A stretch of DNA of 64,000 nt, from the NCBI GenBank assembly GCA_017615755.1, contig JAFZZM010000070.1:1-64000 (forward strand), read 5' to 3'. The notes below the pieces were generated by a model. It did not search any database. It was not told the DNA's origin and saw only the letters and a list, made by a program, of their open reading frames with translations. A program made the position numbers and the translations under genes. Source of the DNA: Clostridiales bacterium (GTDB lineage: Bacteria > Bacillota > Clostridia > Saccharofermentanales > Saccharofermentanaceae). Positions 27,736 through 36,432 of the stretch are shown piece by piece; within the stretch, counting starts at the first letter, position 1; every line of letters begins with the position of its first letter.

Positions 27736-28701
27736 TTATACAAACAGTTCGTTGTCGTCTTTTAATTCTTTATTCTCCGCGATCAGGTTGCAGATCAACA
27801 CCGCGACCACGACAAAAGCACTGCTCAGGACCGGGAGTTCCGTCACTACGCGGACATTGCTGATATCCTTGAGGAACAGCATCTGCAGCAGGTTATGGAT
27901 AACCGAAAGGAGCAAGGTGACGGCAAGCAGTGTGCAGCTCGCACGACGCACATTCGCTGCGGCCTTTTTCAGTCCGCTTTGTTCTTCACTTACATAGATC
28001 AGGGATAATCTGAACAGTAATACCGCGATCACTGCATCAAGGATATACGGGACCGCGATCTTCAGTCCTCTCATAAACTCGACGAAGTATTCGACTTCTT
28101 GCAAGCTCTCTGTACGTGCTGCCTCTTCTTTGATCAGTGCTCCGACGGAAAGCACACCAAAAGCAACGGCCAGGATTCCGATAAATACCATCAGTGCTGA
28201 GAATCCGCGCATCAGGTTGCGGCTGTTCTTCGAGGATAGCAACCGGATTCCGGTAAGTGCCAGGCAAAGGATAAGCACGGACCAGATGGTAATACTTACC
28301 AGTGAATTCGCCAGACGGAGACTGCTCCATAATTGCTTTGGAAGGAAATGTGTCGGATTGACCATCAGGAATGTTCCGACGCCGAGAATCACACCAAGAA
28401 GGACCAGTGAAAGCTTCTCAGGAAGGTTCTTCTTCCCTCCGAAATCGGAAAAGGCGTATGTGATCGGAAGGAATGTCAACGCCGCAAGGATCGCCATGCC
28501 CAGTCCACGAAGAAATGCGCCTCCGTTTCCGAGTTTTTTCACAACTGAAGCGATCTGGGAAAAAGGAACACTGGCCAGATCGATCGAGACCTTCTCAAAG
28601 AGAGATGTGCATGCCATAAGTATGCTGAGCACGATGGCCTCGACAATAAGTACGAGGATAAAAGCGATGAGCTTTTTGTTGATGCCGGTTTGCTTGGACA
28701 T
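27736..28701 (-). CDS. DUF2975-like polytopic membrane protein
   Basis: 321 residues with about eight hydrophobic segments. The C-terminal half has the DUF2975 layout and ending (LICNLIAENKELKDDNELFV, compare the family's ENxxLxxENDLTV tail). It is about twice the length of a usual DUF2975 protein, so the N-terminal half is either a divergent copy or an added membrane domain. It is the first gene of the three-gene operon with the HTH regulator. TCGGAGG lies upstream. Confidence 0.75.
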   Translation of the reverse strand: MSKQTGINKKLIAFILVLIVEAIVLSILMACTSLFEKVSIDLASVPFSQIASVVKKLGNGGAFLRGLGMAILAALTFLPITYAFSDFGGKKNLPEKLSLVLLGVILGVGTFLMVNPTHFLPKQLWSSLRLANSLVSITIWSVLILCLALTGIRLLSSKNSRNLMRGFSALMVFIGILAVAFGVLSVGALIKEEAARTESLQEVEYFVEFMRGLKIAVPYILDAVIAVLLFRLSLIYVSEEQSGLKKAAANVRRASCTLLAVTLLLSVIHNLLQMLFLKDISNVRVVTELPVLSSAFVVVAVLICNLIAENKELKDDNELFV

Positions 28702-28720
28702 AAAAAACCTCCGAAAGGAA

Positions 28721-28775
28721 ATTATTGTTTTTCGATAATTCGAGTATAGACGCGAAATTATCGTTTGTCAATAAT
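28721..28775 (-). promoter_or_regulatory. Promoter with two palindromic operators
   Basis: On the minus strand TTGACA (28766-28771) and TATACT (28743-28748) are 17 bp apart, a near-consensus promoter. Two copies of the palindrome ATTAT(C/T)G-N5-C(A/G)ATAAT occupy 28757-28775, over the -35 box, and 28721-28739, at the expected start site. Their centres are 36 bp apart. This is a classic repressor arrangement. The small HTH protein of the operon is the likely ligand. Confidence 0.8.
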
Positions 28776-28809
28776 TTTCTTCTGGAGAGTTTTCAGTTTT
28801 TCTTATCTG

Positions 28810-30942
28810 TTATTCTTCCTTCCCACCACTGATCCGGATATTGGTAAGTGCGCACTGGTCACCGGAAAGAGAGAAGAAGATTTCCGTATTTCCATCCAAT
28901 ACCGTTGTCGTATTTTTCAGGATCACGCCCTGGTTTTCCGTCTTGATGATCACGACATTGTCGTGCCTTTCAAAGGTGACGAGGCATTCGAATCCTTCCT
29001 TGTTTTCCTTCTTCCACACATCCCAGTTTACGAATGCATCAGAACGGTTTACGACCAGCTTGTTTTCCGCGTTGCCTTCACCATGCCAGTTCTCCCCGTC
29101 CAGTCGGATCAGAGCATATTCGCGATAGCCTTCACCATTCACCTTTCTGTCTTTCGATGTAAAGATACTTACATACGGGCAGTGCCAGATGAGTCTGGCC
29201 GTAGGAAGACTCTTGGTATGGAACCGCACCTGCAATCCGTCCGTGATCGGAATACCATCGGTCGCATCGCTCCGGTAGCCGTCGATCTGTACATTCGGAA
29301 TATCTCCTTGCGGACCATCGATAAAAGTGACCTCCTCGGCGATCCTGGGGATCGCATCCTTGGCGATGCGGGTCTCGGATTTACTGATCTTTACATTATT
29401 GATGATGCAGTTCTCGCCGGTCAGTCCGAGATACAGATAACGCGTATTGTCGGGAAGCGCAATGATAAACTCGATGACCTTCGTGCCATCGTCGATCGTG
29501 ATCAGCGCATGATCCTTCTGTCTCATCGCATCTACCACATAGTGCTTCACACCGGTCATTTGCTGTCTGCGTCTTGCACCACTTCCGTCTTCACTCGGAA
29601 TCGAATTGGTATGGATCTTTCGCGCACCATGGCAGACATGTTTTCCACAGAAAGAAATCTCGCCATATTCAAAATAGTTCATCTCACGGATCATGATATC
29701 ATCCGTGTGCACACGCCCGTCCAGGGAATCGAAAAGCACAAATGATGGAGCATCGGTTTTCTTTACGTGTTTCTCCTCTGATATATAATCCAGTTCTATA
29801 GAGGAAGGATAGGGTGTGATAAGGATTCCTTCGGAGATCTCGCTTCTATACTTTACACAGTTCAGTTCATTCTTACCGTCCAGTTCCTGAACAGTATCTC
29901 TCTCCTTCATCTCGAACTCGGTATCCAAATCGATGATATGCTGCATGATCTTGGCGATATTCGGATCGAACTGTGTTCCGGCATTCTTGACGATCTCTTC
30001 CCTTACATGCTGCTGCGAGATTGCTTTTCTGTAACTTCTTGTGGAAGTCATGGCGTCGTAGGCATCGGCCACGGCAATGATCCTTGCGATCTCCGGGATA
30101 TCGTCGCCCTTGAGTTTGTCCGGATACCCTTTTCCGTCATATCGCTCGTGATGGTGATGCGCACCGATACTCAGATAGGGATATTCACTGATGCCGTTAA
30201 GGATCTGGTAACCCAGAACCGGATGGGACTTGATCACTTCATACTCTTCGTCGGTAAGCTTGCCCTTCTTGTTGATAATATCGTCAGAGATACCAATCTT
30301 GCCAACGTCATGTAAAAGCGCTGTATAGTATATTTTGTAGCACTCATCCTCATCCTTTCCCATCGCTTCGGCGATCTTACGTGAATATTCAGCCACGCGG
30401 ACAGAATGGCCTCGCGAATATGTATCCTTTGCATCGATAGCATTGACCAATGCAGTAGCTGTCTGTTCAAAAAGCCGCTGAGAATATTTCTGCTGATCTT
30501 TCAGATAGGAAAGCTTGATGGTCTGAAAACTCTCGATCTTCTTATTCCGCTTATAGATCAGAACGATCGCAACGATCGTAAGGAGATTGACGAAGACGCC
30601 CGGTATGCCGTTCAGGTTTTTCCCGGCAATAAGACTGATTATCAGAAGCGGGAACTGTACAGCTATAAGAGTCAGAGCCGTAACAAAGCCCTGTTTCCCG
30701 AAATAGACAACGATGAATATGATGCAGATATTCGCAAGCGAAGAAATAACACCGGTAAAAGCAGAAATCGGCATCCGGCTTTCGCCCAGCATGATCGTCA
30801 CAGCGGACCTGGAAACCACAGGTGTAAACACCGATGCTATACCATAAAGCAGAAGCAGACAGACAAAAAGCACTATCGACTTCTTATTCTTATATTCTGT
30901 TGTTTCGGATCGTTCTAAAAATCCGGCATCCTCTTCCTTCAT
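28810..30942 (-). CDS. Membrane HD-GYP phosphodiesterase with C-terminal beta-rich domain
   Basis: 710 residues. Residues 20-130 form four or five helices of a membrane sensor. The HD-GYP domain (about 160-345) has its metal site complete: HDVGKIG at 211-217 and HHERYDGKGYP at 264-274. It should hydrolyse cyclic di-GMP. Residues 380-710 are a duplicated beta-rich region with repeats of IIKTENQGVILKN/ITIDDGTKVIEFI and C-terminal INNVKIS/LTNIRIS pairs, resembling lectin-like (NPCBM or LamG type) folds. That region follows a cytoplasmic enzyme with no further helix, which is unusual. GGGGAGG precedes the ATG. Single gene. Confidence 0.88.
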   Translation of the reverse strand: MKEEDAGFLERSETTEYKNKKSIVLFVCLLLLYGIASVFTPVVSRSAVTIMLGESRMPISAFTGVISSLANICIIFIVVYFGKQGFVTALTLIAVQFPLLIISLIAGKNLNGIPGVFVNLLTIVAIVLIYKRNKKIESFQTIKLSYLKDQQKYSQRLFEQTATALVNAIDAKDTYSRGHSVRVAEYSRKIAEAMGKDEDECYKIYYTALLHDVGKIGISDDIINKKGKLTDEEYEVIKSHPVLGYQILNGISEYPYLSIGAHHHHERYDGKGYPDKLKGDDIPEIARIIAVADAYDAMTSTRSYRKAISQQHVREEIVKNAGTQFDPNIAKIMQHIIDLDTEFEMKERDTVQELDGKNELNCVKYRSEISEGILITPYPSSIELDYISEEKHVKKTDAPSFVLFDSLDGRVHTDDIMIREMNYFEYGEISFCGKHVCHGARKIHTNSIPSEDGSGARRRQQMTGVKHYVVDAMRQKDHALITIDDGTKVIEFIIALPDNTRYLYLGLTGENCIINNVKISKSETRIAKDAIPRIAEEVTFIDGPQGDIPNVQIDGYRSDATDGIPITDGLQVRFHTKSLPTARLIWHCPYVSIFTSKDRKVNGEGYREYALIRLDGENWHGEGNAENKLVVNRSDAFVNWDVWKKENKEGFECLVTFERHDNVVIIKTENQGVILKNTTTVLDGNTEIFFSLSGDQCALTNIRISGGKEE

Positions 30943-31068
30943 TCACGCCCTCCCCAAGACGAGTCTTCTATTTGTTCCATCATACCCATTCATTGTATCC
31001 GACCAAAAAGAACACAATATAAAAGATTTGTGAACATTTCCCATATACTATGAGAAAACGGCAAAGTA

Positions 31069-31147
31069 AAACCGGCAGCTATAAGATCCGTTTTTCTGCA
31101 GCAGTTGGCGCTTGCTGTGTGCAGAGATGATCTTATCCTGCCGGTTT
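31069..31147 (-). terminator. Long branched hairpin after the GH16 gene
   Basis: AAACCGGCAG/CTGCCGGTTT closes a structure containing ATAAGATC/GATCTTAT and an inner CTGCAGCAG hairpin. It begins 22 bp past the GH16 stop and is followed by TTACTTTG on the minus strand. It probably ends the transcript. The core differs from hairpin elements A-D. Confidence 0.55.
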
Positions 31148-31168
31148 CACTTAGGTGTGAGAAGGGGG

Positions 31169-32596
31169 TTATGCCGTGATCTCTTCTACTCTTACTTTTG
31201 TGATATGGATCGTTGCAGTATGTCCGCGCTTACCCATATTGAACTCCAGGCGGCCGTTGTTATCGTCTTTTTCCGTCATGTCAAACTCAAACTCAAATGT
31301 CTTCCACTCCGGTCCGATTTCGATGACCGTATCCGGTAGATAGCGGATCCAGCCTGCATTCGGTGCCGAAACACAAACGATGCAGTCACGGGCTTCGTCT
31401 GCCTTGATATCGAAGGTGACCTTATACTTGTGGCCTTTGCGCATCGGCAGATCCGGCTGCACGAGCTGAACAGAATATTCTTCCGTACCACAGTTGGTAG
31501 ATGTAATGATCATCTCTCCGTCTTTGATCTCCGCTGCACCTTCACCGCCGTTGAACAGCAGGAACTTCCAGTCGAGATCGTCTTCCAGATTCTCGGCCTC
31601 AGTAAAAGAACCGTTTCTGATGAAGTTTCCGTCTGCAAGCGGCTCACGGAACGGCTTTTCCGGTTTCTTTACATTCGTATCGTAAGACGGCTTCTGATAA
31701 ACACGCACATAGTCGATCAGGAACTCTGCATTGGCAAAATCCGTCGAAGCATCCGGGTCACCCGGCCAGTTGCCGCCGACCGCAAGGTTCATCTGTACGA
31801 AGAACGGCTGGTCAAAAGGTGCTGGATACGGCAGCTCATCGGATCCTGCGATTGCGGTAAACCAGTCATTCACTTTAAGAACAAGCTCGTCATCGGTATA
31901 GAAACGCATCTCGCCCGGTTCCCACTCGACGGAATACTCATGGAACTTCGCTGAAAAGCTATCTGCACCGCTCTTTATGATCGTACCCTGCTGCTCGGCA
32001 TGAGGTTCACCATAGTGGATCGTGGAATAGGAAATCGTCGTATCATTTCCCAGAGACTCCATAATGTCGATCTCACCGCACTTCGGCCACTGACCGTAAA
32101 CGTTTTCATTCTTCGGCATCATCCAGATCGCCGGCCACAATCCCTGGCCTTCCGGAACCTTCGCCGAAACTACGACCTTACCATACATAAAGTCTGTCTT
32201 ATTCTGGCTGTTGACCTTTCCGGACGTATAGTAGTCTTTCCCGTCCTTCTCGCTCTTGATCGCCTTCAGAACGAGTTTACCGTCTTTAACAAAAACATTG
32301 TCGGTCGAATTCGTGTACTCCTGAAGCTCATTGTTTGTCCAGCCCGGCTGACGCGTCTCACGTGTCCACTTGCTCTCATCGAGATCCGCGCCATCGAATT
32401 CATCGTTCCAGAGAAGCGAGTATCCTTCGAGCTCCGGAACTGAAGACTCCGCCTTCGCCTCTGTTGTCTGCTGAGTTTCCTGTGACGTTGCCGACGTAGC
32501 CGACGCTGTCGTTTCGTCCTCACTCTTCTTGCAGGCAGCAAGTGAAAGCAGCATCGATGCCGTCAACAAAACGCATAGTAATTTTCTTTTCTTCAT
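31169..32596 (-). CDS. GH16 family beta-glucanase lipoprotein with carbohydrate-binding domain
   Basis: 475 residues. The lipobox LAAC (Cys22) is followed by a Ser/Thr linker. The GH16 domain (about 58-310) carries the catalytic motif GEIDIMES, with Glu175 as nucleophile and Glu180 as acid/base, and NDEFDG and LWPAIWMMP around it. This pattern fits laminarinase-type or other beta-1,3(4)-glucanases. The C-terminal 150 residues look like a CBM4/9-type module (IRNGSF at its start). The enzyme should be cell-attached and release oligosaccharides from glucans. A cre-like site lies upstream, and a divergent AraC gene suggests substrate control. Confidence 0.92.
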   Translation of the reverse strand: MKKRKLLCVLLTASMLLSLAACKKSEDETTASATSATSQETQQTTEAKAESSVPELEGYSLLWNDEFDGADLDESKWTRETRQPGWTNNELQEYTNSTDNVFVKDGKLVLKAIKSEKDGKDYYTSGKVNSQNKTDFMYGKVVVSAKVPEGQGLWPAIWMMPKNENVYGQWPKCGEIDIMESLGNDTTISYSTIHYGEPHAEQQGTIIKSGADSFSAKFHEYSVEWEPGEMRFYTDDELVLKVNDWFTAIAGSDELPYPAPFDQPFFVQMNLAVGGNWPGDPDASTDFANAEFLIDYVRVYQKPSYDTNVKKPEKPFREPLADGNFIRNGSFTEAENLEDDLDWKFLLFNGGEGAAEIKDGEMIITSTNCGTEEYSVQLVQPDLPMRKGHKYKVTFDIKADEARDCIVCVSAPNAGWIRYLPDTVIEIGPEWKTFEFEFDMTEKDDNNGRLEFNMGKRGHTATIHITKVRVEEITA

Positions 32597-32618
32597 GACA
32601 TCCTCCCCAAATCGGCTC

Positions 32619-32632
32619 TGGAAACGTTCCCC
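32619..32632. promoter_or_regulatory. cre-like (CcpA/LacI-type) operator
   Basis: TGGAAACGTTCCCC matches the cre consensus TGNAANCGNWNNCA except at the last base. It lies 23 bp before the GH16 start codon, so catabolite repression of the glycanase is plausible. A LacI-family repressor could use the same site. Confidence 0.45.
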
Positions 32633-32756
32633 CGACGTATCAGAGCATTTTTTCTACTACAAACAACATAACAAGAATCGGTTTTACATTATTGCTTTTT
32701 CATATCTTTTTTTACGTTTTCTTGCTATAATCTTTTTTGACAAGGAGGTGGCGGAT

Positions 32757-33509
32757 ATGGCTGAGATGAAACATAAGAAGATCTCGTACCAGGAGTTCCT
32801 TAACCGCGAATATGAGATCTTCCATGCACCGTACCAGGAAGAGACCGAGTTCTTCGAAACCATTAAGAGCGGCAACCTCAAGAAGACACAGCAGCTCCTG
32901 GCCGCGCCTTTTCACAAAAAAGAGGGCTTCGGAACCTTGTCCAAAGACCCTCTGCAGAATCTGAAATATCACTTCACCATCACCACCGCCATGGTAGCAA
33001 GATACTGCATCTCCGGCGGCATGAGCGAGGCCGAATCTTTCAGCCTAAGTGACTACTATATCCGTCTGGCGGATGAGGCCTCTTCCCTGTCGGAAGTATC
33101 GGAGATCCATCGGGATATGTGTCTGAATTACGCAGACCGCATGCAGAAAAACCTTCGCGGAAGGATCGTCACTCCGGCGATCAGTCTTTGCATCAACTAC
33201 ATCTATGAGCATCTGCACACAAGGATCACACTACCGACGCTCTGCAACGTCACCAATCTTTCCGGTCCCTATCTCTCCCGGCTTTTTAAGCGGGAGACCG
33301 GGTATTCCATCAGTGCCTATATCCAGAGCAAGAAACTGGAGACCGCCAAGTCGATGCTGGTCAACTCCGATTATTCGATCGCGGAGATCTCTGCCTCACT
33401 GTCGTTTCCCAGTCAGAGTTATTTTTCCAATCTTCTCAAGAAGGACTGTGGTCTTACACCACGCCAGTTCAGAAATCAGCGCATGGGCAGGATGACCTTA
33501 GACTCCTGA
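32757..33509 (+). CDS. AraC-family transcriptional regulator
   Basis: 250 residues. The C-terminal 100 residues are a typical AraC double HTH (ITLPTLCNVTNLSGPYLSRLF, then YSIAEISASLSFPSQSYFSNL and GLTPRQFR). The N-terminal region has no clear cupin. It resembles the helical domain often found in anaerobe AraC regulators (HFTITTAMVARYCISGGMS). AAGGAGG upstream fixes the ATG; the open frame extends further upstream, but that part overlaps the divergent promoter. It is transcribed away from the GH16 gene and probably controls it. Its 3' end overlaps the convergent thioesterase gene by 12 bp. Confidence 0.9.
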   Translation: MAEMKHKKISYQEFLNREYEIFHAPYQEETEFFETIKSGNLKKTQQLLAAPFHKKEGFGTLSKDPLQNLKYHFTITTAMVARYCISGGMSEAESFSLSDYYIRLADEASSLSEVSEIHRDMCLNYADRMQKNLRGRIVTPAISLCINYIYEHLHTRITLPTLCNVTNLSGPYLSRLFKRETGYSISAYIQSKKLETAKSMLVNSDYSIAEISASLSFPSQSYFSNLLKKDCGLTPRQFRNQRMGRMTLDS

Positions 33510-33932
33510 CACTTTCATGTGTTCAAGAAGTGCGAAATAGAATTCCGGGCGGAACTGTTCCAGGCGTACCGGTCTTCCTTCCATATTCAGGAAGCAGTGT
33601 TCCGAAGAAGCTTCGCAAACCGTCTTGCCTGCTTCATTGGTCATAAGATAGGACAGTTTCAATCTTACGCCTTTACATTCCATGATTTTGACTACGATCG
33701 TTACTGAATCGGAAAAAGCTGTGCTCCCCCTATAGCGGACATCGATTCCGACTACCGGCGAGACCACGCCGGTTTCTTCAAGACGGGCATAATCCCATCC
33801 GATCTTGGAAAGGAAATCGACTCTTGCTTCCTCCATCCAGCGGACATAGTTCGAGTGATGCGTGATCCCCATCTTATCCGTTTCGTAGTAATGAACCTTA
33901 TGTATGTATGGCTGCACTTCCTGCATAGTCAT
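33498..33932 (-). CDS. Hotdog-fold acyl-CoA thioesterase (YbgC/4HBT type)
   Basis: About 144 residues. The 4HBT pattern is clear at the N-terminus: HYYETDKMGITHHSNYVRWMEEARVDFL, with the catalytic Asp in ETDKMG. This family cleaves acyl-CoA or acyl-carrier thioesters in the cytoplasm. AAAGG lies before the chosen ATG; a second ATG two codons on is nearly as good. The upstream frame runs through the terminator at 34015, so the long reading is rejected. Confidence 0.88.
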   Translation of the reverse strand: MTMQEVQPYIHKVHYYETDKMGITHHSNYVRWMEEARVDFLSKIGWDYARLEETGVVSPVVGIDVRYRGSTAFSDSVTIVVKIMECKGVRLKLSYLMTNEAGKTVCEASSEHCFLNMEGRPVRLEQFRPEFYFALLEHMKVSGV

Positions 33933-34014
33933 TCTTCCTTTCCCACCGGGCTGTTTCCTCGTTTTGTTCCAGAAAAGATTATAACAAAGAATATCCTGCA
34001 TCAAAAGCAAAAAG

Positions 34015-34048
34015 AAAGAGGACTGTCTCAATGGAGACAGTCCTCTTT
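34015..34048 (-). terminator. Terminator of the beta-helix/DUF4214 gene
   Basis: A perfect 15-bp stem (AAAGAGGACTGTCTC and its complement) with a 4-nt loop, followed on the minus strand by CTTTTTGC. Confidence 0.92.
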
Positions 34049-34080
34049 ATATGAGCCACTATTTGTGAATCAAAAGATTA

Positions 34081-36180
34081 TCAGAGGGTACCTCTCTCGA
34101 TGCCATAAGCCTTACAGAGAGCTGTGTACTCTTCAGACATTGCGAATCCGCGGAGAACATCGAAGCGGGATACGCCGGAGTTCAGCTGGCCTACCCAGTA
34201 GTTCAGACCATCTGTCTCTGCTTCTCTGCCGAGGAATGTTCTGTAAAGTGCTTTTACATAATTCTCGTTAGAAGTCTTCTTCTCAACATACTCTGTGGAT
34301 TCAAAGAAGAATCTTCCGAGTTCTGCACCACTCGTCTCACGGTTCGTGATCTTCAAAGACCAGAACAGGAGTCCGCCTTCTTCAGGATCACGCTCGAGGC
34401 ACTTCGTGTAAAGTCTTGTTACGAAGTCTGTAGCTGCCTTAGACGGAACTGTTGCCTTCGCTGTCGGAGCACCCGGATTTACGCCGTACTTCGCGCAGAG
34501 GTTGCACCACTCGGTGGAGTCAACGAATCTCTCGATAACCGCCGCACGGGAGTTGCCCTTCTTCAGAAAGTCGAGCCAGAAGTCCATACCGCCTGCTTCA
34601 GGATCACGATCGAAGAATGTCTTGTAAAGTGTTGCCAGGAACTCTTCGTCTGTTGTGTTCTTCTGCAGGAACTCAGGACCTGTGAGGAAGAACAGTGCAC
34701 AGTAACCACCGGTGTACTCGCCTGCCGTTACCTTCTCGACCCAGAACGCTTTACCTTCTTTCTCGGAAGGTCTGCCGAGAGCGACATTGTAAAGACGCTC
34801 TACGAAATCAGCAAATGTAAGCTGGTGAGAAGCAATCTGTTCCCACTTACCGTTAAGAGTAATATCCTTCTTTACCGGAGTAGAGAAGTCATAAGCCTGA
34901 CCATCCAGGAACCAGCCCTTGAAGATGAATCCGGCCTTTGTCGGATTAGCAGGCTTGGTAGCTGTCTGACCGTAAACGACCTTCTGAGCAGGTACGCCTG
35001 CGATGTCAAAAGTAACCGTGTACAGATTGCTTACGCCGTATGTACCGTCTTCGTTTGTGATCGGGCGATAACCCTCAGAGCAGTTCTCAGCGAGAACCGG
35101 GCTCGAATATGTACCACCGGAGATGAACTGCTTATTCTTTGTGTTGCCATTGCCGTAAGCATATGTAGCAACTGCATCAGCCTTCGCACTCTTGAATGTA
35201 CCACCACTGACGGAGACATTCGGACGACCGTTCGGATAACCGCAGTTATCGATCACGAGAGCATCACCTGTTGCATCTGCACCGTTACCGTTATACTTGT
35301 ACGCTGTCTTCGGGCCATTAGCCTCGAGTGTACCGCCGGTGATCTTAAGGTTACCGGACTTCATGTAAACGGCTGTCTTACCGATGATCGAACCGCCCGA
35401 GATCGTGAGGTCGCCGGAAGGCTCATATACTGCGATCGTATCACTCAGCAGTGTACCGCCGGAGATACGCATGGTGCCCTTCTTCTGGCTGCTGCCGTTT
35501 GTTGCAAGAGCGAACAGGCTCGCATTGATACGACCTGCTGTCATAACGAATGTAGCGGAGCAATCTGCCAGAGCAACACCGTAACCGTTGGAATTGATCT
35601 CGCCGCCCTCTACGGAAATGATCGGCTGGTTTTTGTTGAATGCATAAACTGCATAGCCGGTCTTGCTGTTGGCATTGATCTTACCACCCTTGATCGTGAT
35701 GGTACCTACATTTACGGAAACAGCATAGTGTGCGGATGTCTCGATCGTACCACTCTCCAGGATGAACTTACCTGCAGAAGCATAAATACCGAAATCACCA
35801 CTGTGAAGGAACTTACCCTTTTCACCTGCAGAACTATCCTTGATCGTAACTGTAGCATTGGTCGTGATCGCGAAAGGATACATCTGCTTGCTCGTATTCG
35901 TGTAAGTGAAGCCATTCAGATCCAATGTCATGTTTTTACCGACATTCGGAAGATCTGCGGAACTGCTGTTTGCTGTCAGCGTTACTGTATCGCCGGCCTT
36001 CGCAGCCTTAAAAGCTTCGCCGAGAGTCGAATAACCCGTATTGCCGATCTTCGCAACAGAACCACTTGCACGGACAAGAGATCCTGCTCCGGAGTATGCA
36101 CCCAGGATCAAGGCCATGGAAACGATACCGGAAGCTAGCGATAGCAACCAACGACCCTTTTTCGATTTTTGAAAAATCAT
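34081..36180 (-). CDS. Secreted beta-helix protein with InlB repeat and DUF4214 tail
   Basis: 699 residues. A signal peptide (to about residue 40) is followed by a right-handed beta-helix of short turns such as GTITIKGGKI, GDLTISGGSI and GNLKITGGTL (about 45-360). One Listeria-Bacteroides (InlB B) repeat then follows: VTFDIAGVPAQKVVYGQTATKP with GFIFKGWFLDG. Four DUF4214 units follow (about 470-690), and the C-terminus is YGIERGTL. No sortase signal is present. AAGGAGGG lies upstream of the ATG. It stands next to a paralogue with the same C-terminal 220 residues. Adhesion or glycan binding is a reasonable guess, not shown. Confidence 0.85.
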   Translation of the reverse strand: MIFQKSKKGRWLLSLASGIVSMALILGAYSGAGSLVRASGSVAKIGNTGYSTLGEAFKAAKAGDTVTLTANSSSADLPNVGKNMTLDLNGFTYTNTSKQMYPFAITTNATVTIKDSSAGEKGKFLHSGDFGIYASAGKFILESGTIETSAHYAVSVNVGTITIKGGKINANSKTGYAVYAFNKNQPIISVEGGEINSNGYGVALADCSATFVMTAGRINASLFALATNGSSQKKGTMRISGGTLLSDTIAVYEPSGDLTISGGSIIGKTAVYMKSGNLKITGGTLEANGPKTAYKYNGNGADATGDALVIDNCGYPNGRPNVSVSGGTFKSAKADAVATYAYGNGNTKNKQFISGGTYSSPVLAENCSEGYRPITNEDGTYGVSNLYTVTFDIAGVPAQKVVYGQTATKPANPTKAGFIFKGWFLDGQAYDFSTPVKKDITLNGKWEQIASHQLTFADFVERLYNVALGRPSEKEGKAFWVEKVTAGEYTGGYCALFFLTGPEFLQKNTTDEEFLATLYKTFFDRDPEAGGMDFWLDFLKKGNSRAAVIERFVDSTEWCNLCAKYGVNPGAPTAKATVPSKAATDFVTRLYTKCLERDPEEGGLLFWSLKITNRETSGAELGRFFFESTEYVEKKTSNENYVKALYRTFLGREAETDGLNYWVGQLNSGVSRFDVLRGFAMSEEYTALCKAYGIERGTL

Positions 36181-36375
36181 GATGGTTCCCTCCTTTAACC
36201 ATTGTTGACGTATTATCAGTCAGGATACATTTCCGAATGGCTAAGTACCCTGAAAAAAGCATCTTCCCCCACTGATACATACAATCATTTTACACTCACG
36301 CTTATATATTTACAATAAGTGCAAGGGGGTATATAAAATTAAATTGCTATTTTACTTGTAACCTTTCTGCAATAA

Positions 36376-36400
36376 AAGGGCCGCCCATCGGGCAGCCCTT
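36376..36400 (-). terminator. Terminator of the second DUF4214 gene
   Basis: AAGGGC-x-GCCC pairs with GGGC-x-GCCCTT around a 3-nt loop, followed by TTTATTGC on the minus strand. It also lies upstream of the 36180 start, separating the two transcripts. Confidence 0.88.
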
Positions 36401-36432
36401 CGTACCGTTTTCCGGAATATTTTTTTCGCTTA

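Noticed and set aside
34825..36138. Plus-strand open frame of 437 codons opposite the beta-helix gene
   Set aside because: It arises from the repetitive codons of the beta-helix turns and resembles no protein.
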